From positions 1,118,501-1,182,500 of the forward strand of contig JAWRVZ010000040.1 of NCBI GenBank assembly GCA_037043235.1: a stretch of 64,000 nt of DNA. Direction: 5' to 3'. This document shows positions 15,201-25,300 of the stretch, piece after piece. This DNA is from Rhodeus uyekii (Eukaryota > Chordata > Actinopteri > Cypriniformes > Acheilognathidae). The notes beneath the pieces were generated by a model, which saw only the letters and a program-made list of their open reading frames with translations, had not been told where the DNA came from and searched no databases. The position numbers were made by a program, and so were the translations under genes. Positions within the stretch are counted from its first letter, which is position 1, and the number at the start of each line of letters is the position of its first letter.

Positions 15201-18200
15201 CAGACTGGTGCCCAAATTGTAAACGTTCATTCCCTCATGACAATTCCTTAGTGACTATGTGGACCTGCCAGTTCCTACAATCAAACAGCTGTAGGTTTCA
15301 TGCCACTTTGCGTTCAACACCGTCACCAATAAAAACAACAGCCACACACACACAGTAATCAATTTATTCCAGAAACATTTTCTGTTGTGCTGGTAGAAGG
15401 TCTCTTCACATCCTGATAGAAATCACTAAGTTAAGTGATCTAAATGTAATTTATGTGCGTGTATATTCATTCATCTCATCTGAGTAAGGCATAGGAACAT
15501 AAAATATTCATCCAATCATTGCATTCGGTCTGAATGCAAGTGCCGACACAGAGCACAGCAACCGAAACAGCAGACACCTTTTACAGTTTCTCGTGAAACA
15601 ACATGAGAATTATCGTAATCTGGTGGAATCCGGTCACGTTATACTCAGTTCGTGAATCAAATGTATGCATTTCAATAGCAACACCATCAACGGTGAAAAT
15701 AAACTGCAGCAGTCGGGTGGATGTGCTTTGACACATGAGGTAGTTTAACACCATCTCTCATGACGCTTTTGTTGCTCCCTTCTGTACGTGTCCATGTGTT
15801 TTGAAGGAGCCGTGGCTTTGGAGAATCTAATATTTTCAATGAAGGGTCGAATCTAATGTTTTCGAAGCTAACTTGCTATTGCTAACCAATCCGAAAACTT
15901 CCAACCCTACCTATAAGGATGGATCAGAATAAAAAAAAATAAAAAAACTAATCTAACAAATAAAAAAAGTTTTCAATGTTTTAGCTTTAATACATTTTAT
16001 TGGTCTATAAAGTTGAACAACTGATACCTTCATGCATATCAGTAAAAGCAAGTTGCTTTCATAGCTCTATTTGGAGAGAGAAAAAAAGTATAATTGGGGT
16101 GATTTTATAAGGGAGTACATGTAGGGTTGGGTATTGTTTTTGCTTTATTTACAATAGCAGTGCCAAATAAACACTTAAAATGGTACCGGTGCCAGAACCG
16201 ATACTTCTTAAACAACAGTGGATGACATTAAAGTATACAAACTAGTATTAAAATAAATACAAAACAACAAATTTGCATAAATCCACAATAAAAACCTACA
16301 CTACCTAAACCAATTACACTACATAAAAGTGACAATACTAATGACTGCTTTGAAGTCAGACTGTGAAGACAACATAGACACTTATGGCTGTCGCGATAAC
16401 CGCAATAGTACAATACCGACAGAGGAATGCAAGCAACTTCGATATTCACATTTTTCCAAAAGGTTATGCCCTTATCACACGTGTTCAGATTACCTTGGGG
16501 CCTGGTCTGTATGGATCACAGAACAACTACTATCCCTATCTTGCGATGTGACACTCGCGTACGCCCAAAAAGTGATGCCGATGCTGAAGTGATATATCGC
16601 AAAGTTCTAGAACAAACCTGGGGTTTCAACCTTCATGGTCAGATAAGTGAATCCAAAACAGTCTCATTACAACCATCCATCACCAGACTAACATGCACAG
16701 TAGTTCAGCACATCTGTCTTTATTTCTTTGGCCTGATAGTTTAATCCGGAGGGTCAATTTGGGATACATTCCCACAGCTCTCACACTTGTGTACCTGGGT
16801 GTGCTTACGAGAACAGAGTCCCATCTTGGAAACAGATGTATCAACATGACATCAGCCCCACAATGCAGCAAAGCACACAAGTGCACGTGCGCGCACACAC
16901 ACTCCTGCTGAGAATAAACAAAACCCTTTCATGAGCAACACCAGACTACATTACCGGCGGTTTGTGCATCATGGAACAGATCATGAAGCCATGTTGCCTT
17001 ATGAATCATTAGACACAATCTGCCTAATAAAACATCTACATCATCTGACAACAGATCAATCAATGCCGCAATTCATACGCATTTGGCAGCGCTAAATAAA
17101 GAATAAATGGAAAACAAGTCCCAATGCCCTCCTGGGGAAAACTAGAAAGAGTAATAAATCTTTGAACCAGAGCTGAACCGATTGTTCTTCCATTATCTGC
17201 AGATAATATGAACAGTCATTTACCTCCAGCAGGGTCTCTGTGCTTCAGTACAGCATATTTGGTGGCACCACCGCATTCCAGAGTCCTGTAGCCAAATAAA
17301 GCTGGATAATGACCATTTTCCACTTTCCCGTGTTTAATCTTTGTAACAGGGGAATAGTGTTATCTGATCTAATTATGGGAAGTTCTCAACCTCAACTAAG
17401 ACACTTAGACTGTCTTATAACACCACATATAACATCATTTAGATAATCTTCCATGTCAGCCCAGTAAAATATAATGGAGAAGTTAAGATCAATTCAGGTG
17501 TTGCTGTAGTAAAGCCAGGGAAATGTTTCCAAGTCCTTGACTGAGCAGCTGGCAATAGTAAAAGGGTTTTAAAACCACACTACTAATCTCAACAATACAG
17601 TGCACAAACAAGGTCTTAAATCTCGCCCCATCCATGTAATTTATCATTCAAACACTGGTGTAATATTCTAGAAAATTCAAGCAATGCATTTTCACCAAGC
17701 CTTTGCTTTTTCAGATCATTTCACCCATTGTGATAAATAAGAACATCAAGCGAGAAAATGCAGTTGTCAGATGAGTAACTACACCCAGGCTAGCATTTAG
17801 AAAGTGACTTCTTGGGTGAAAAACAGACTCAAAGACTGAAGATTTAAGAGCTAAAGCCATGTGGCAGCTGTCACCCACCACAACCGGCACGCAAAAGCAA
17901 GACTCCGGTCTCCAGAGAGACGATCGTTTACATTCTCCAGCACAGCCGCAAACGGACAAAACCAAACAATGTGCTTGCTACAGTGCGCTTATTTTAAATA
18001 AACCTTGAAAACTTACAATATTTGTGCAGTGGAATCAAACAAACAAAAACACCAGGCAAACAATTAACCAGAAAACTATGAAAGTATGATCAGGGTGTAA
18101 GGATACATGATATGAATCCCTTCATCCAACAACAGCCATTGTAATCCAAAAAGTAAACTATAGTAAAAAAATTATTCAGAATTGTATGCACCAATATATA

Positions 18201-19407
18201 ACAATTTATTAGCAATATAACACACTATTTACTTATATTTACAAATATCATAACTAAACCATTTCAGCACATGAAAATGTAAACATTTTTGACTGATTTA
18301 AAAGTGTGGAGTTAGTAAGCCTTTATTTTTATTAATACTTCTATTCAGCCAAGAGACATTAAAGGGGTCATATTTTATTGCCAAGTTTTGTTTTTGGTAA
18401 AAAAAAAAAAAAAAAATTCGGATATTTTGCATTACAGCTTTCCCAACTCTAACTAGAATGCAAACTCTGAATCAGAATCAGAACTCTGATTCCAAAATAC
18501 AAGAAACTACATTTAACTATGTGCCCCATGTCAGTTTTAAGCAAAATAAACAAACAAACATTTAAACACCTTAAATCGCATTATTAGCGCTCTGACCAAA
18601 GTATGCATTGGTATGGTGCTGCACGGATGCCGTGCGTTCACACAATTTTAAGAATAAACTGTGACATTATTCTGAAGTTTTCTCTTCTCTAAATCAGTCA
18701 ACACAACTTGCTGTGCAGTATCTGCTCTGTATCTTTCAGATGGCACAAAAAATATCATGACAGCATAAGCAAACTTGGCATTGTGATGTTCATCACACTG
18801 AATAATATCCAGTACGTCAATAAAATGTATTTTGAATTTGATGTCAGTCGATTAAAAATGTTTTTTTTGTAATAGAATCACCAATTAAATCATATTTGTA
18901 AGAAAACTATGGTAATTCAACAGTAACAAAACCACGGTTAGTATTCCTAATGGGCACAAGAACGTACAAAAGCTACAGTAAACACTGCATCAATGCTGTA
19001 ATGTTAGTAGGCATTTTCAATGTTAAAATGTGCAGCGCACAAATGTTCAGAAACAGTTTTTAAAATAAATTAACCACACTAAGTTTGTCTGCCTTAGGAT
19101 AAATGTTTTCTGAGAAGGAAAAAATAGTGACAATACATCATCTTCTCTAGCACAGCTCAACCAGTCCTAGCACATTTTTCTCCAAATTCCACGGGCGGAG
19201 ATTATTTAAATTAACAAAATTATGACTTCTCAAGAGCTGGGAGAGAGAAGAAGGAAAGGAAAAAAAATAAAATAACCGCAAATTGAGAAATGTCTGAGCA
19301 CAAATCAACAAATTTGAATGATTTCTGAAGGACCATGTGGCACTAAAAACTGGAGAAATATCTTTTGAACGGTCAATTTAAAAGCGCATTAAAATACACA
19401 TTGTATA

Positions 19408-19438
<31 letters not shown>

Positions 19439-19718
19439 GGCGGGGGGGGGGGGGGGGGTGATATGGAGATGAAAAAACACAGAAAGATTAAGAAATTGAT
19501 GTGAAGTGACTCACCTCAAGCTCATAAAACTCCTGAGCATCATCCAGGCCCTGGACACGAATTTGAAGGCCTTTGTTGTGCCCTTTCCCTCCTGCTCCCA
19601 TTGCCGTACTGAGGCTCTGCCCGGGCTCCAGGGTGCTGATGCCAGTGTTGTACTGAGCTCCGAGCCGTGTCCCTGCAGGGGTTTGCAAGGTGCGGTAGGT
19701 GCCCTCGATCTCACCCAT
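822..19718 (-). CDS. farp2: FARP2-like FERM, RhoGEF and PH domain protein, first two coding exons (partial)
   Basis: Two exons are visible. Coding exon 1 (19718-19515, 204 nt, 68 aa) starts MGEIEGTYRTLQTPAGTRLG, contains GISTLEPGQS, and ends before a GTGAGT donor. Coding exon 2 (926-822, 105 nt, 35 aa) follows a TTTTTTTGCAG acceptor, reads through IESDYFGLEFQNLQMNW, and ends at GTAAGT. Both junctions are phase 0, so they join cleanly. From memory, the MGEIE start, the STLEPGQ block and DYFGxEFQN are typical of FARP1/FARP2; the FQN wording and the hdlbp neighbour favour FARP2. The family links plexin and integrin signalling to Rac/Cdc42 at the membrane. Only the start of the FERM domain (from about residue 51) is present; the remaining FERM, DH and two PH domains must lie beyond the left edge. 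Intron 1 is about 18.6 kb. FARP1 is the main alternative. Confidence 0.9.
3224..3700 (-). mobile_element. mariner/Tigger-like nonautonomous element fragment
   Basis: The stretch with TTCTTATGGGAAAAAATGAT, followed by a GAGTTATGAGCTCGGTCC-type end, matches in inverted orientation the repeat in the hdlbp intron at 58645-59012. The opposite ends also match (GAGCTGCTCC-type block near 3247 and near 58980). About 110 bp of unrelated sequence near 3410-3520 interrupts it. Boundaries are approximate. Confidence 0.5.
3410..3505. repeat. dispersed repeat shared with 32510-32605
   Basis: Both places share GAGTGATTCAC, then AGTATTA, GGAGCA, CACAAGTTATG and AATAATAAATATGAG blocks in the same order and orientation. 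The family was not identified. Confidence 0.5.
7257..8082 (+). mobile_element. pogo/Tigger-like nonautonomous DNA transposon, copy 1
   Basis: It begins CAGTGGAACC and ends GGTTCCACTG, with TA on both sides (7255-7256 and 8083-8084), the expected target duplication of the Tc1/mariner/pogo superfamily. Inside, a short degenerate stretch reads QEFPDYIDID, which also occurs in copy 2 at 50532-51944 and resembles the end of a Tigger/jerky-type transposase. No open transposase remains. It is 826 bp long. Confidence 0.8.
8397..8650. mobile_element. hAT-like element fragment
   Basis: It contains CG-rich blocks (GGGGCCGGG, GCAGCCGCGAACGAATG, AACGGGCCG) and finishes with TTTACCCACCCCTG, the kind of terminus seen in fish hAT elements. 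The matching opposite end (CAGGGGTG) was not found, so the copy looks truncated. Confidence 0.4.
9125..9254. repeat. (AT)n then (GA)n microsatellite with GATA interruptions
   Basis: A short AT run is followed by about 110 bp of GAGA broken by GATA units. The long serine/leucine/isoleucine ORFs read here on the minus strand are artefacts of the repeat. Confidence 0.95.
9695..9715. repeat. poly-C tract
   Basis: About 21 consecutive C residues, followed by an ACC-rich stretch. Confidence 0.9.
13751..14580. mobile_element. nonautonomous DNA transposon, composite
   Basis: The left end reads TAGAGATGCACGATAT and the right end, inverted, reads CTAGGCATGCACAGATG. Both are followed inward by GGCC-containing blocks (ATCGGCCA and TTGGCCAA). 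This pattern resembles a common fish element with TAGGGATGCAC-type ends. No coding capacity is seen, and a second element (14068-14322) lies inside. Confidence 0.5.
14068..14322. mobile_element. MITE with GGTAAxACTTT ends, nested in 13751-14580
   Basis: The left end GGTAAAACTTTTCAATAAGG and the inverted right end GGTAACACTTTACTTTAAGG form terminal inverted repeats that continue through CATTTTGT/CATTTGTT and TTAGTTAA-like blocks. The 255-bp size fits a MITE. A fragment of similar type appears near 24000. Confidence 0.65.
14726..14767. repeat. (GA)n microsatellite
   Basis: GAGA repeats with a few interruptions. Confidence 0.9.
19411..19458. repeat. (GT)n followed by poly-G
   Basis: About 14 GT units, then 17 G residues. 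It lies about 60 bp from the farp2 exon 1 donor, inside the intron. Confidence 0.9.
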
Positions 19719-20123
19719 AGCTGCTCCCGATGCAGCCGACCCCCTCTCTCACACACATATATACACACCCCTGCCTGGAGACAACAGAACAATCAAAGAA
19801 ATTACTGAATGAAATTAAATCTCATGCCAGAACATACGGGAACTGATATCATGGCAAGATATAAAAACTACTCTAGGATTCAACAACGATACTATTATGA
19901 AAACAAATGAAACTGGAGTTGATTAATGAGTAGAATCACACCATTATATTCTTTAAATATAGAATCATTACATGAAGAACAAAAATTATAACACTTAGGT
20001 TTGTTTTATGTTTAGGTCTCTGGTAGTTGAGATATCTATATAACCAATATTAATTATTAATTTCAACACTGAACATGGCAACCTAAATCCTTCATCGTTA
20101 CACATCTGAGGGTATCTAAACAG

Positions 20124-20237
20124 TTTGGAGGCCGGTCATTTAGCGTCCAGGGGCCTAAATTGTGGAATGCACTCCCTGCTCATCTCCGTAGTATTACAGT
20201 GTTGAATGTTGAATTTTATTTTAGGCGCCTTTCATAA
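20124..20237 (+). pseudogene. C-terminal fragment of a LINE reverse transcriptase ORF
   Basis: One frame reads GGRSFSVQGPKLWNALP and then AHLRS before a TAA stop. The SF-APKLWNxLPxxLR pattern is the typical C-terminal tail of vertebrate non-LTR retrotransposon ORF2. Only about 38 codons remain. Confidence 0.7.
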
Positions 20238-21421
20238 CAGCCAAGGTCACCATACATCAACAAGAAACAACAACAAATATAAATATATATATATAAAAAT
20301 GGTCTTCAGTTGGATAGAATGGATAGAAGCAGATCTGAACGCAATTTTAAGGTTTTAAAGAAAACGTTTGGAGTCCAGCAGATGTTATGGCATTTTGTTT
20401 AAATATTATGAGCTCAAAAAGACAAAATAAGAAACATATACATTGATGAATCATGCAAAACATTCAGAAAACAAAAGCATTTCCATTTCATGCAACAGGC
20501 ATTTTTAAAATAGGCATGAGTCAATCAGAGCTGATGCACTTACTGTCAGACTTGATTGACTAATAGTCAAGTTTCAAGTCTAACATTCATGATTGCACTA
20601 CATATCTAAATATATTTAATGACACAATTCATTGCGACCCTGCTACCTTTCTTTCACATGCGACATAAATACAAGCTCACATGAGCCATTACAAAAACTG
20701 TCAAATTCCGCACACACACTTGCATTTAACATAATGGAAACATTGCAGAATCACTGTAACAACCAACTAAAATATCCTAAATAAACAAAGCGCCACTCTT
20801 TAGATCCCCAAAGGCTGAGCCACTCACTCGGCATTAAAGCCCACATCATTCAGCTCGTTTCTGGCTCTTTAAAAGCACGGGCTCACTTACAAGCTGGAAT
20901 CCAAATTGACCCATTTCCCCTCATAAGAATGAAGTGCACATATTTGTGACTGAATACTTTATCCGAGAGTTAGAGCCATTCCTACAGCTGCATCAACCAA
21001 CGATCAGCCACCATTTATCGGTTTGTTTTAACAATGAAACGAATTCTCTCATCGCAGGCTGCGCTGGTTAATGCAGAAATGTTTAAAAACTATTACACGA
21101 AAAGTCCAAACACTCAAGAAAAAAAAAATCTCTGCAATGTCTTAACCTCTCACGACAAACTCGTTTTACTTCTCTTTTGAGAGTATTTTACAAACACCGA
21201 CCAAAATATCCTCAAATGTTACGAAAAATAAAAGCAAACGTTTTGCTGTTTGTCATTACAGAGATGAAACAAAGACTGAGAAAGTTTAGTCAAACCGCAC
21301 AAACATGCGAAGAGATCATAAAACTCTACGCTTCACGGAAACGCGCTTAAATAAACTATTGCCAATATTAATTGTTCGCATTTGCTTAAAATCTCCATTT
21401 TGTGATAAATCGGCATCATAC

Positions 21422-21500
21422 CTTGTATTTTTCGCCTGGTATTTCTTCAACTATACATGAGTTACACGTCCGACCTTCGCTGTAGGCGAAATGCGGCCAG
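21422..21500 (-). other. farp2: probable noncoding first exon of farp2
   Basis: On the minus strand AAATACAAG is followed by a GTATGA donor (exon edge at 21422), just downstream of the CCAAT-rich stretch. The acceptor of the coding exon could be the CTCCAG near 19774. The upstream limit is a guess, because no cap site can be read from sequence alone. Confidence 0.45.
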
Positions 21501-21504
21501 AGCT

Positions 21505-21640
21505 GCATTCTGATTGGACGACATCAGAGAGATCTTGCTTTCTATTGGGTCAGTTTCGTACTGAATTCGTCGGCCGCTATTGGCTAAGAGCATACCTGTG
21601 GATGATTTTCATTGGCTTCGAAATGCCATGTCGTTTGTCG
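21505..21640 (-). promoter_or_regulatory. farp2: farp2 promoter candidate with four CCAAT boxes
   Basis: ATTGG (CCAAT on the minus strand) occurs at 21513, 21544, 21579 and 21611, spaced 31, 35 and 32 bp apart. The flanks are locally richer in CG than the AT-rich surroundings, and no TATA box is obvious. CCAAT boxes are bound by NF-Y, and arrays at about this spacing are typical of TATA-less promoters. The position just upstream of the candidate noncoding exon fits transcription to the left. Confidence 0.6.
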
Positions 21641-22141
21641 ATGATATAATATAATAATCATGGAAACTTTTACATTGAACCGTTTTCAATATGTTAAATA
21701 AGAAACCTATTGAATTTGTGTTCAGTTGCTGTCTAAAATTCGGACTAATTTATTTTCAGCGCACTATATCCTGTTTCCTGGAATTGCAGCACTGCCAAAT
21801 AATGCCATACTGTCTCACATGCAAATAAAGCAAGCTTCAAGCTTTATATGCGGTGACATTCAAAAAAGTGAAGATCAGCAAATCATTGAGGATTAGATTA
21901 ACTAAAACTAAATGAATAGAGGAATTAGATTACCGTCATAAAATCTATGCCAACATAATGATTAGTGAACAAAACAAGCATGACCTACACACTACATTAA
22001 AAAACAAAAACAGCAAAACCATAAACCATAGAAAGTAGCATCAGTAATTCTTAAAGTACAGATAAGTATACATACAAATAAAATTACATACACCTTTACA
22101 TACACAAACAAATAAAATATAAACTAAGACCAAAATAACTA

Positions 22142-22145
<4 letters not shown>

Positions 22146-22180
<35 letters not shown>

Positions 22181-22225
22181 TATGTGTGTGTGTGTGTATG
22201 TGTGTGTGTGTGTGTGTGTGTATGT
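22146..22225. repeat. (AT)n/(GT)n compound microsatellite
   Basis: About 30 bp of AT repeats followed by about 40 bp of GT repeats broken by A. It lies between the ephexin 3' end and the farp2 promoter. Confidence 0.95.
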
Positions 22226-22242
22226 ATATAATGTGTCTATAT

Positions 22243-22248
22243 TTTAAT
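22243..22248 (-). terminator. possible polyadenylation signal of the ephexin gene
   Basis: ATTAAA on the minus strand, about 70 nt downstream of the stop codon at 22318. ATTAAA is the most common variant of AATAAA. A GT-rich tract (minus strand CA/TA) follows closely, so the call is weak. Confidence 0.35.
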
Positions 22249-22317
22249 TCTTTCGAATCAGTAAGTGAAAAGTTCATCCAAAGTCTCTAAAAATAGACTG
22301 TCTAGCAAAGCAGCCTC

Positions 22318-25300
22318 TCATTTAAAGCATGTTGTGGTTCGCTGTTCAAGGCCTCCACTGCGTTGTTTCAGCAGCCGGGTGGCTGTCTGTAGGACACGAT
22401 ACCGCTGACGAAGATGACGTCTTTGCACATGTTCATTGGTGATCTCTACCACACATGCAGCCGAGAACCAGCCCCGTTGTCCATCCTGTACCCTACGGCC
22501 CTCCAGGAACCCTAACAAACAGTATAGTAGATCATGAGCATGCAAGTTCTCAAATCCTTATTAATTTTAGACTAATTGAATTTGGAATAGCACGGTTGTA
22601 TTGCAACAATACCATCGGTAGTCTTCTGTATGATGTTGATCATATCTCCTATCTGTAAACTAAGTTCCCCTCGTTGCTGTCCACTGTACACTTCAATACA
22701 ACGCACCTGAGGACAGTCTAAGACACAGTGCCATTATGATTACAATTTGAATATTATTCCCAAATGTTAACAAAGATTCTAAAGAAAATATCTGCTTTGC
22801 AGTTAACTGTTTCCTCTAAGTACAGATGTTTTCCATTTTATGGAAACAATCTTGAAGCCATAGACACTTTTGCCCCCTAGTGACCAATATGTAGCTGCAC
22901 ACGTAGGTCACTCAGAAATAGGCTTCTGTACATATATTAATTATAGAGCTAAAATGTTACATTTGATTAATTGAGCAACTTTAAAAAATATATTTTACTG
23001 TAATTGAAACTCTAAAATAACACCTTTATTTGAAATAAAAACTATAATAAGTGAAACAAATGTGTGTGTGTGTGTGTGTGTGTATATATACATACATACA
23101 TACACATATACATATACACACACACAGAATATATGTATCATAATACCTTATTACAATTTATCATACATGGATAAAGCTTATAGACTTCTGTAGGTTAAAT
23201 CATGAAACCGAAATATTTTCCATGACAGTGTTCAATTAAAGCAATGACTCAACCTATTGATGTCAAAGATAATGTCAATATGCCATTTAGTATTAGAAGA
23301 ATTGTTTTGATTTCAGTGATTCATTCTTACCCCACTCTTCATAATACACTGTATCCTTCCCATCTCTCCGCCCATCCAGAAGATCCACCCATAAGTCCTT
23401 CTCAGCTCTATGAAACCAAACAAAGAGATGTATTTGTTATCATATTAAGAGGATCATCAAATTTTATAATACTAAATGTTTCTATCCTGTTATAAATGGT
23501 GTCCTTGATAGAAGTTTGACAGTTTACTAACTGTTTACTTATTGTGGTGGTATATGGTCAGGCATTGTGGTTACTGACTCAGAATTTGTTTGCAGCAGAA
23601 GTTGAGAGGTGGTGCTCTGGTGATTATGCAAAAGGGTCAGCTGAAATATCCTGTTCAGCTCACATCCCTCCAGCTCCTCCTCAAGATCTTTCCCCTCGGT
23701 CACCTCTATCAGAGAGCGGTGCACATGGTCCTGAACTACAAACCGGTCCAACCTGCACAGACAAAGAAAGTTAGTTGCTTTAAACAACTAAATTATATCT
23801 GCATCTGCACTGTCATTCAAAAGTTTGGATCAGTAAGATTTCTTTAAAAAACAAGTTTATTTCCCCCAGCAAACATTAAATTACATTGATCAAAAGAGAT
23901 GAAGTGTTACAGAAAATGTCTATTTCAAATAAAGGTTATTTTTTCCATTCAAAGAAAAAACTAAAAAATAACAATATGTATCACAAATTAATTCATAATT
24001 TGTTAATGTTAGTTCACGTAATTAACTAATGCAAACAGTGCATTCACTAACAAACAAATAGGCCAACGACGTTTGATTTAAGTATTATATGACTAGGCAG
24101 ATGGGGGAACATATGTCAAAGTCAAAGTAGAATTTATTGTCATTTCAGCCATATACGAGTACATAGTGAAACGAAACAACGTTTCTCCAGGAAACAAGGT
24201 GCTATAAGCAAAAAAAACCTATATACATAAAGTGCACAGAGTGCAAACAGACAGCACAAGACAGTAAAACAGACCAGTACACAGTTCAATCTGAAAGTGA
24301 CTGTAGTGATTGTGTAAGTGACAGTGCAAATATTAAAAAATAAATAATAGAAATGAATAATAGTAAAAACAGTCTGTTGGTAACAGTCCAAAGTAGTGAA
24401 GTCTGTATGAGTTATTTAGAGTTGAGCAGCCTCATGGCATGGGGGGGAAAACTGTTGCAAAGTCTGGCTGTGAGAGAGCGAATACCACGATACCGTTTTC
24501 CAGACGGCAGGAGAGTGAAAAGTGTGTGTGAGGTCATCCCCAATGCTGGTGGCTTTGCGGATGCAGCGTGATGTGTAAATGTGATGTGTGATGTCTGTGA
24601 TAGAGGGGAGAGAGACCCCGATGATCTTTTCAGCTGTTCTCACTGTCCGCTGCAGGGTCTTGCGGTCTGAGACAGTGCAGTTCCCAAACCAGGCAGTGAT
24701 GCAGCTGCTCAGGATGCTCTCAATCGTCCTTCTGTAGAACACTGTGAGGATGGAGCGTGGGAGGTGTGCTTTCCTCAGCCTTCTCAGAAAGTACAGCCGC
24801 TGCTGGGCTTTCTTTGCTGTGTGACTGGTGTTGAGCGACCAGGTGAGGTTCTCTGTCGGGCGAACGCCAAGAAACTTGGTGCTCTGTACAATCTCCACAG
24901 GGGAGCCGCCGATGTTCAACGCAGAGTGGTCTCTCTGTGCTCTTCTGAAGTCAAAAACCATTTCTTTGGTTTCGTCCACGTTCAGAGACAGGTTGTTGGC
25001 TCTACACCAGTCTGTTAGCTGTTTCACCTCCTCTCAGTATGCCGACTTATTCTTGCTGATGAGACCCACCACGGTCATGTCATCGGCGAACTTAATGATG
25101 TGGTTCAAGCTGTGCATTGCTACACAATCGTGAGTAAGCAGAGTGAACAGCAGTGGACTGAGCACACAGCCCTGAGGGGCCCCAGTGCTCAGTGTGGTGG
25201 TGCTGGAGATGCTGTTCCCGATCCGGACTGACTGAGGTTTCCCAGTCAGGAAGTCCTGGATCCAGTTGCAGAGGGCGGTGTTCAGGCCCAGCAGGTTCAG

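Larger units (their letters stand above)
927..19514 (-). other. farp2: farp2 intron 1, repeats and unrecognised sequence
   Basis: An intron of about 18.6 kb. It holds the mobile elements and microsatellites listed separately at 3.2-3.7, 7.3-8.1, 8.4-8.65, 9.1, 9.7, 13.75-14.6 and 19.4 kb. Between them I recognise no gene. The stretches 927-3200, 3700-7250, 9750-13700 and 14800-19400 have only short chance ORFs. Part of 12.0-12.65 kb is less AT-rich and contains an octamer motif. A 47-nt exon-like block lies near 10.2 kb. Confidence 0.7.

Noticed and set aside
16228..16911. Cluster of overlapping ORFs on both strands, 70-105 aa
   Set aside because: Frames overlap on both strands, contain repeat-like sequence, and show no conserved motif.
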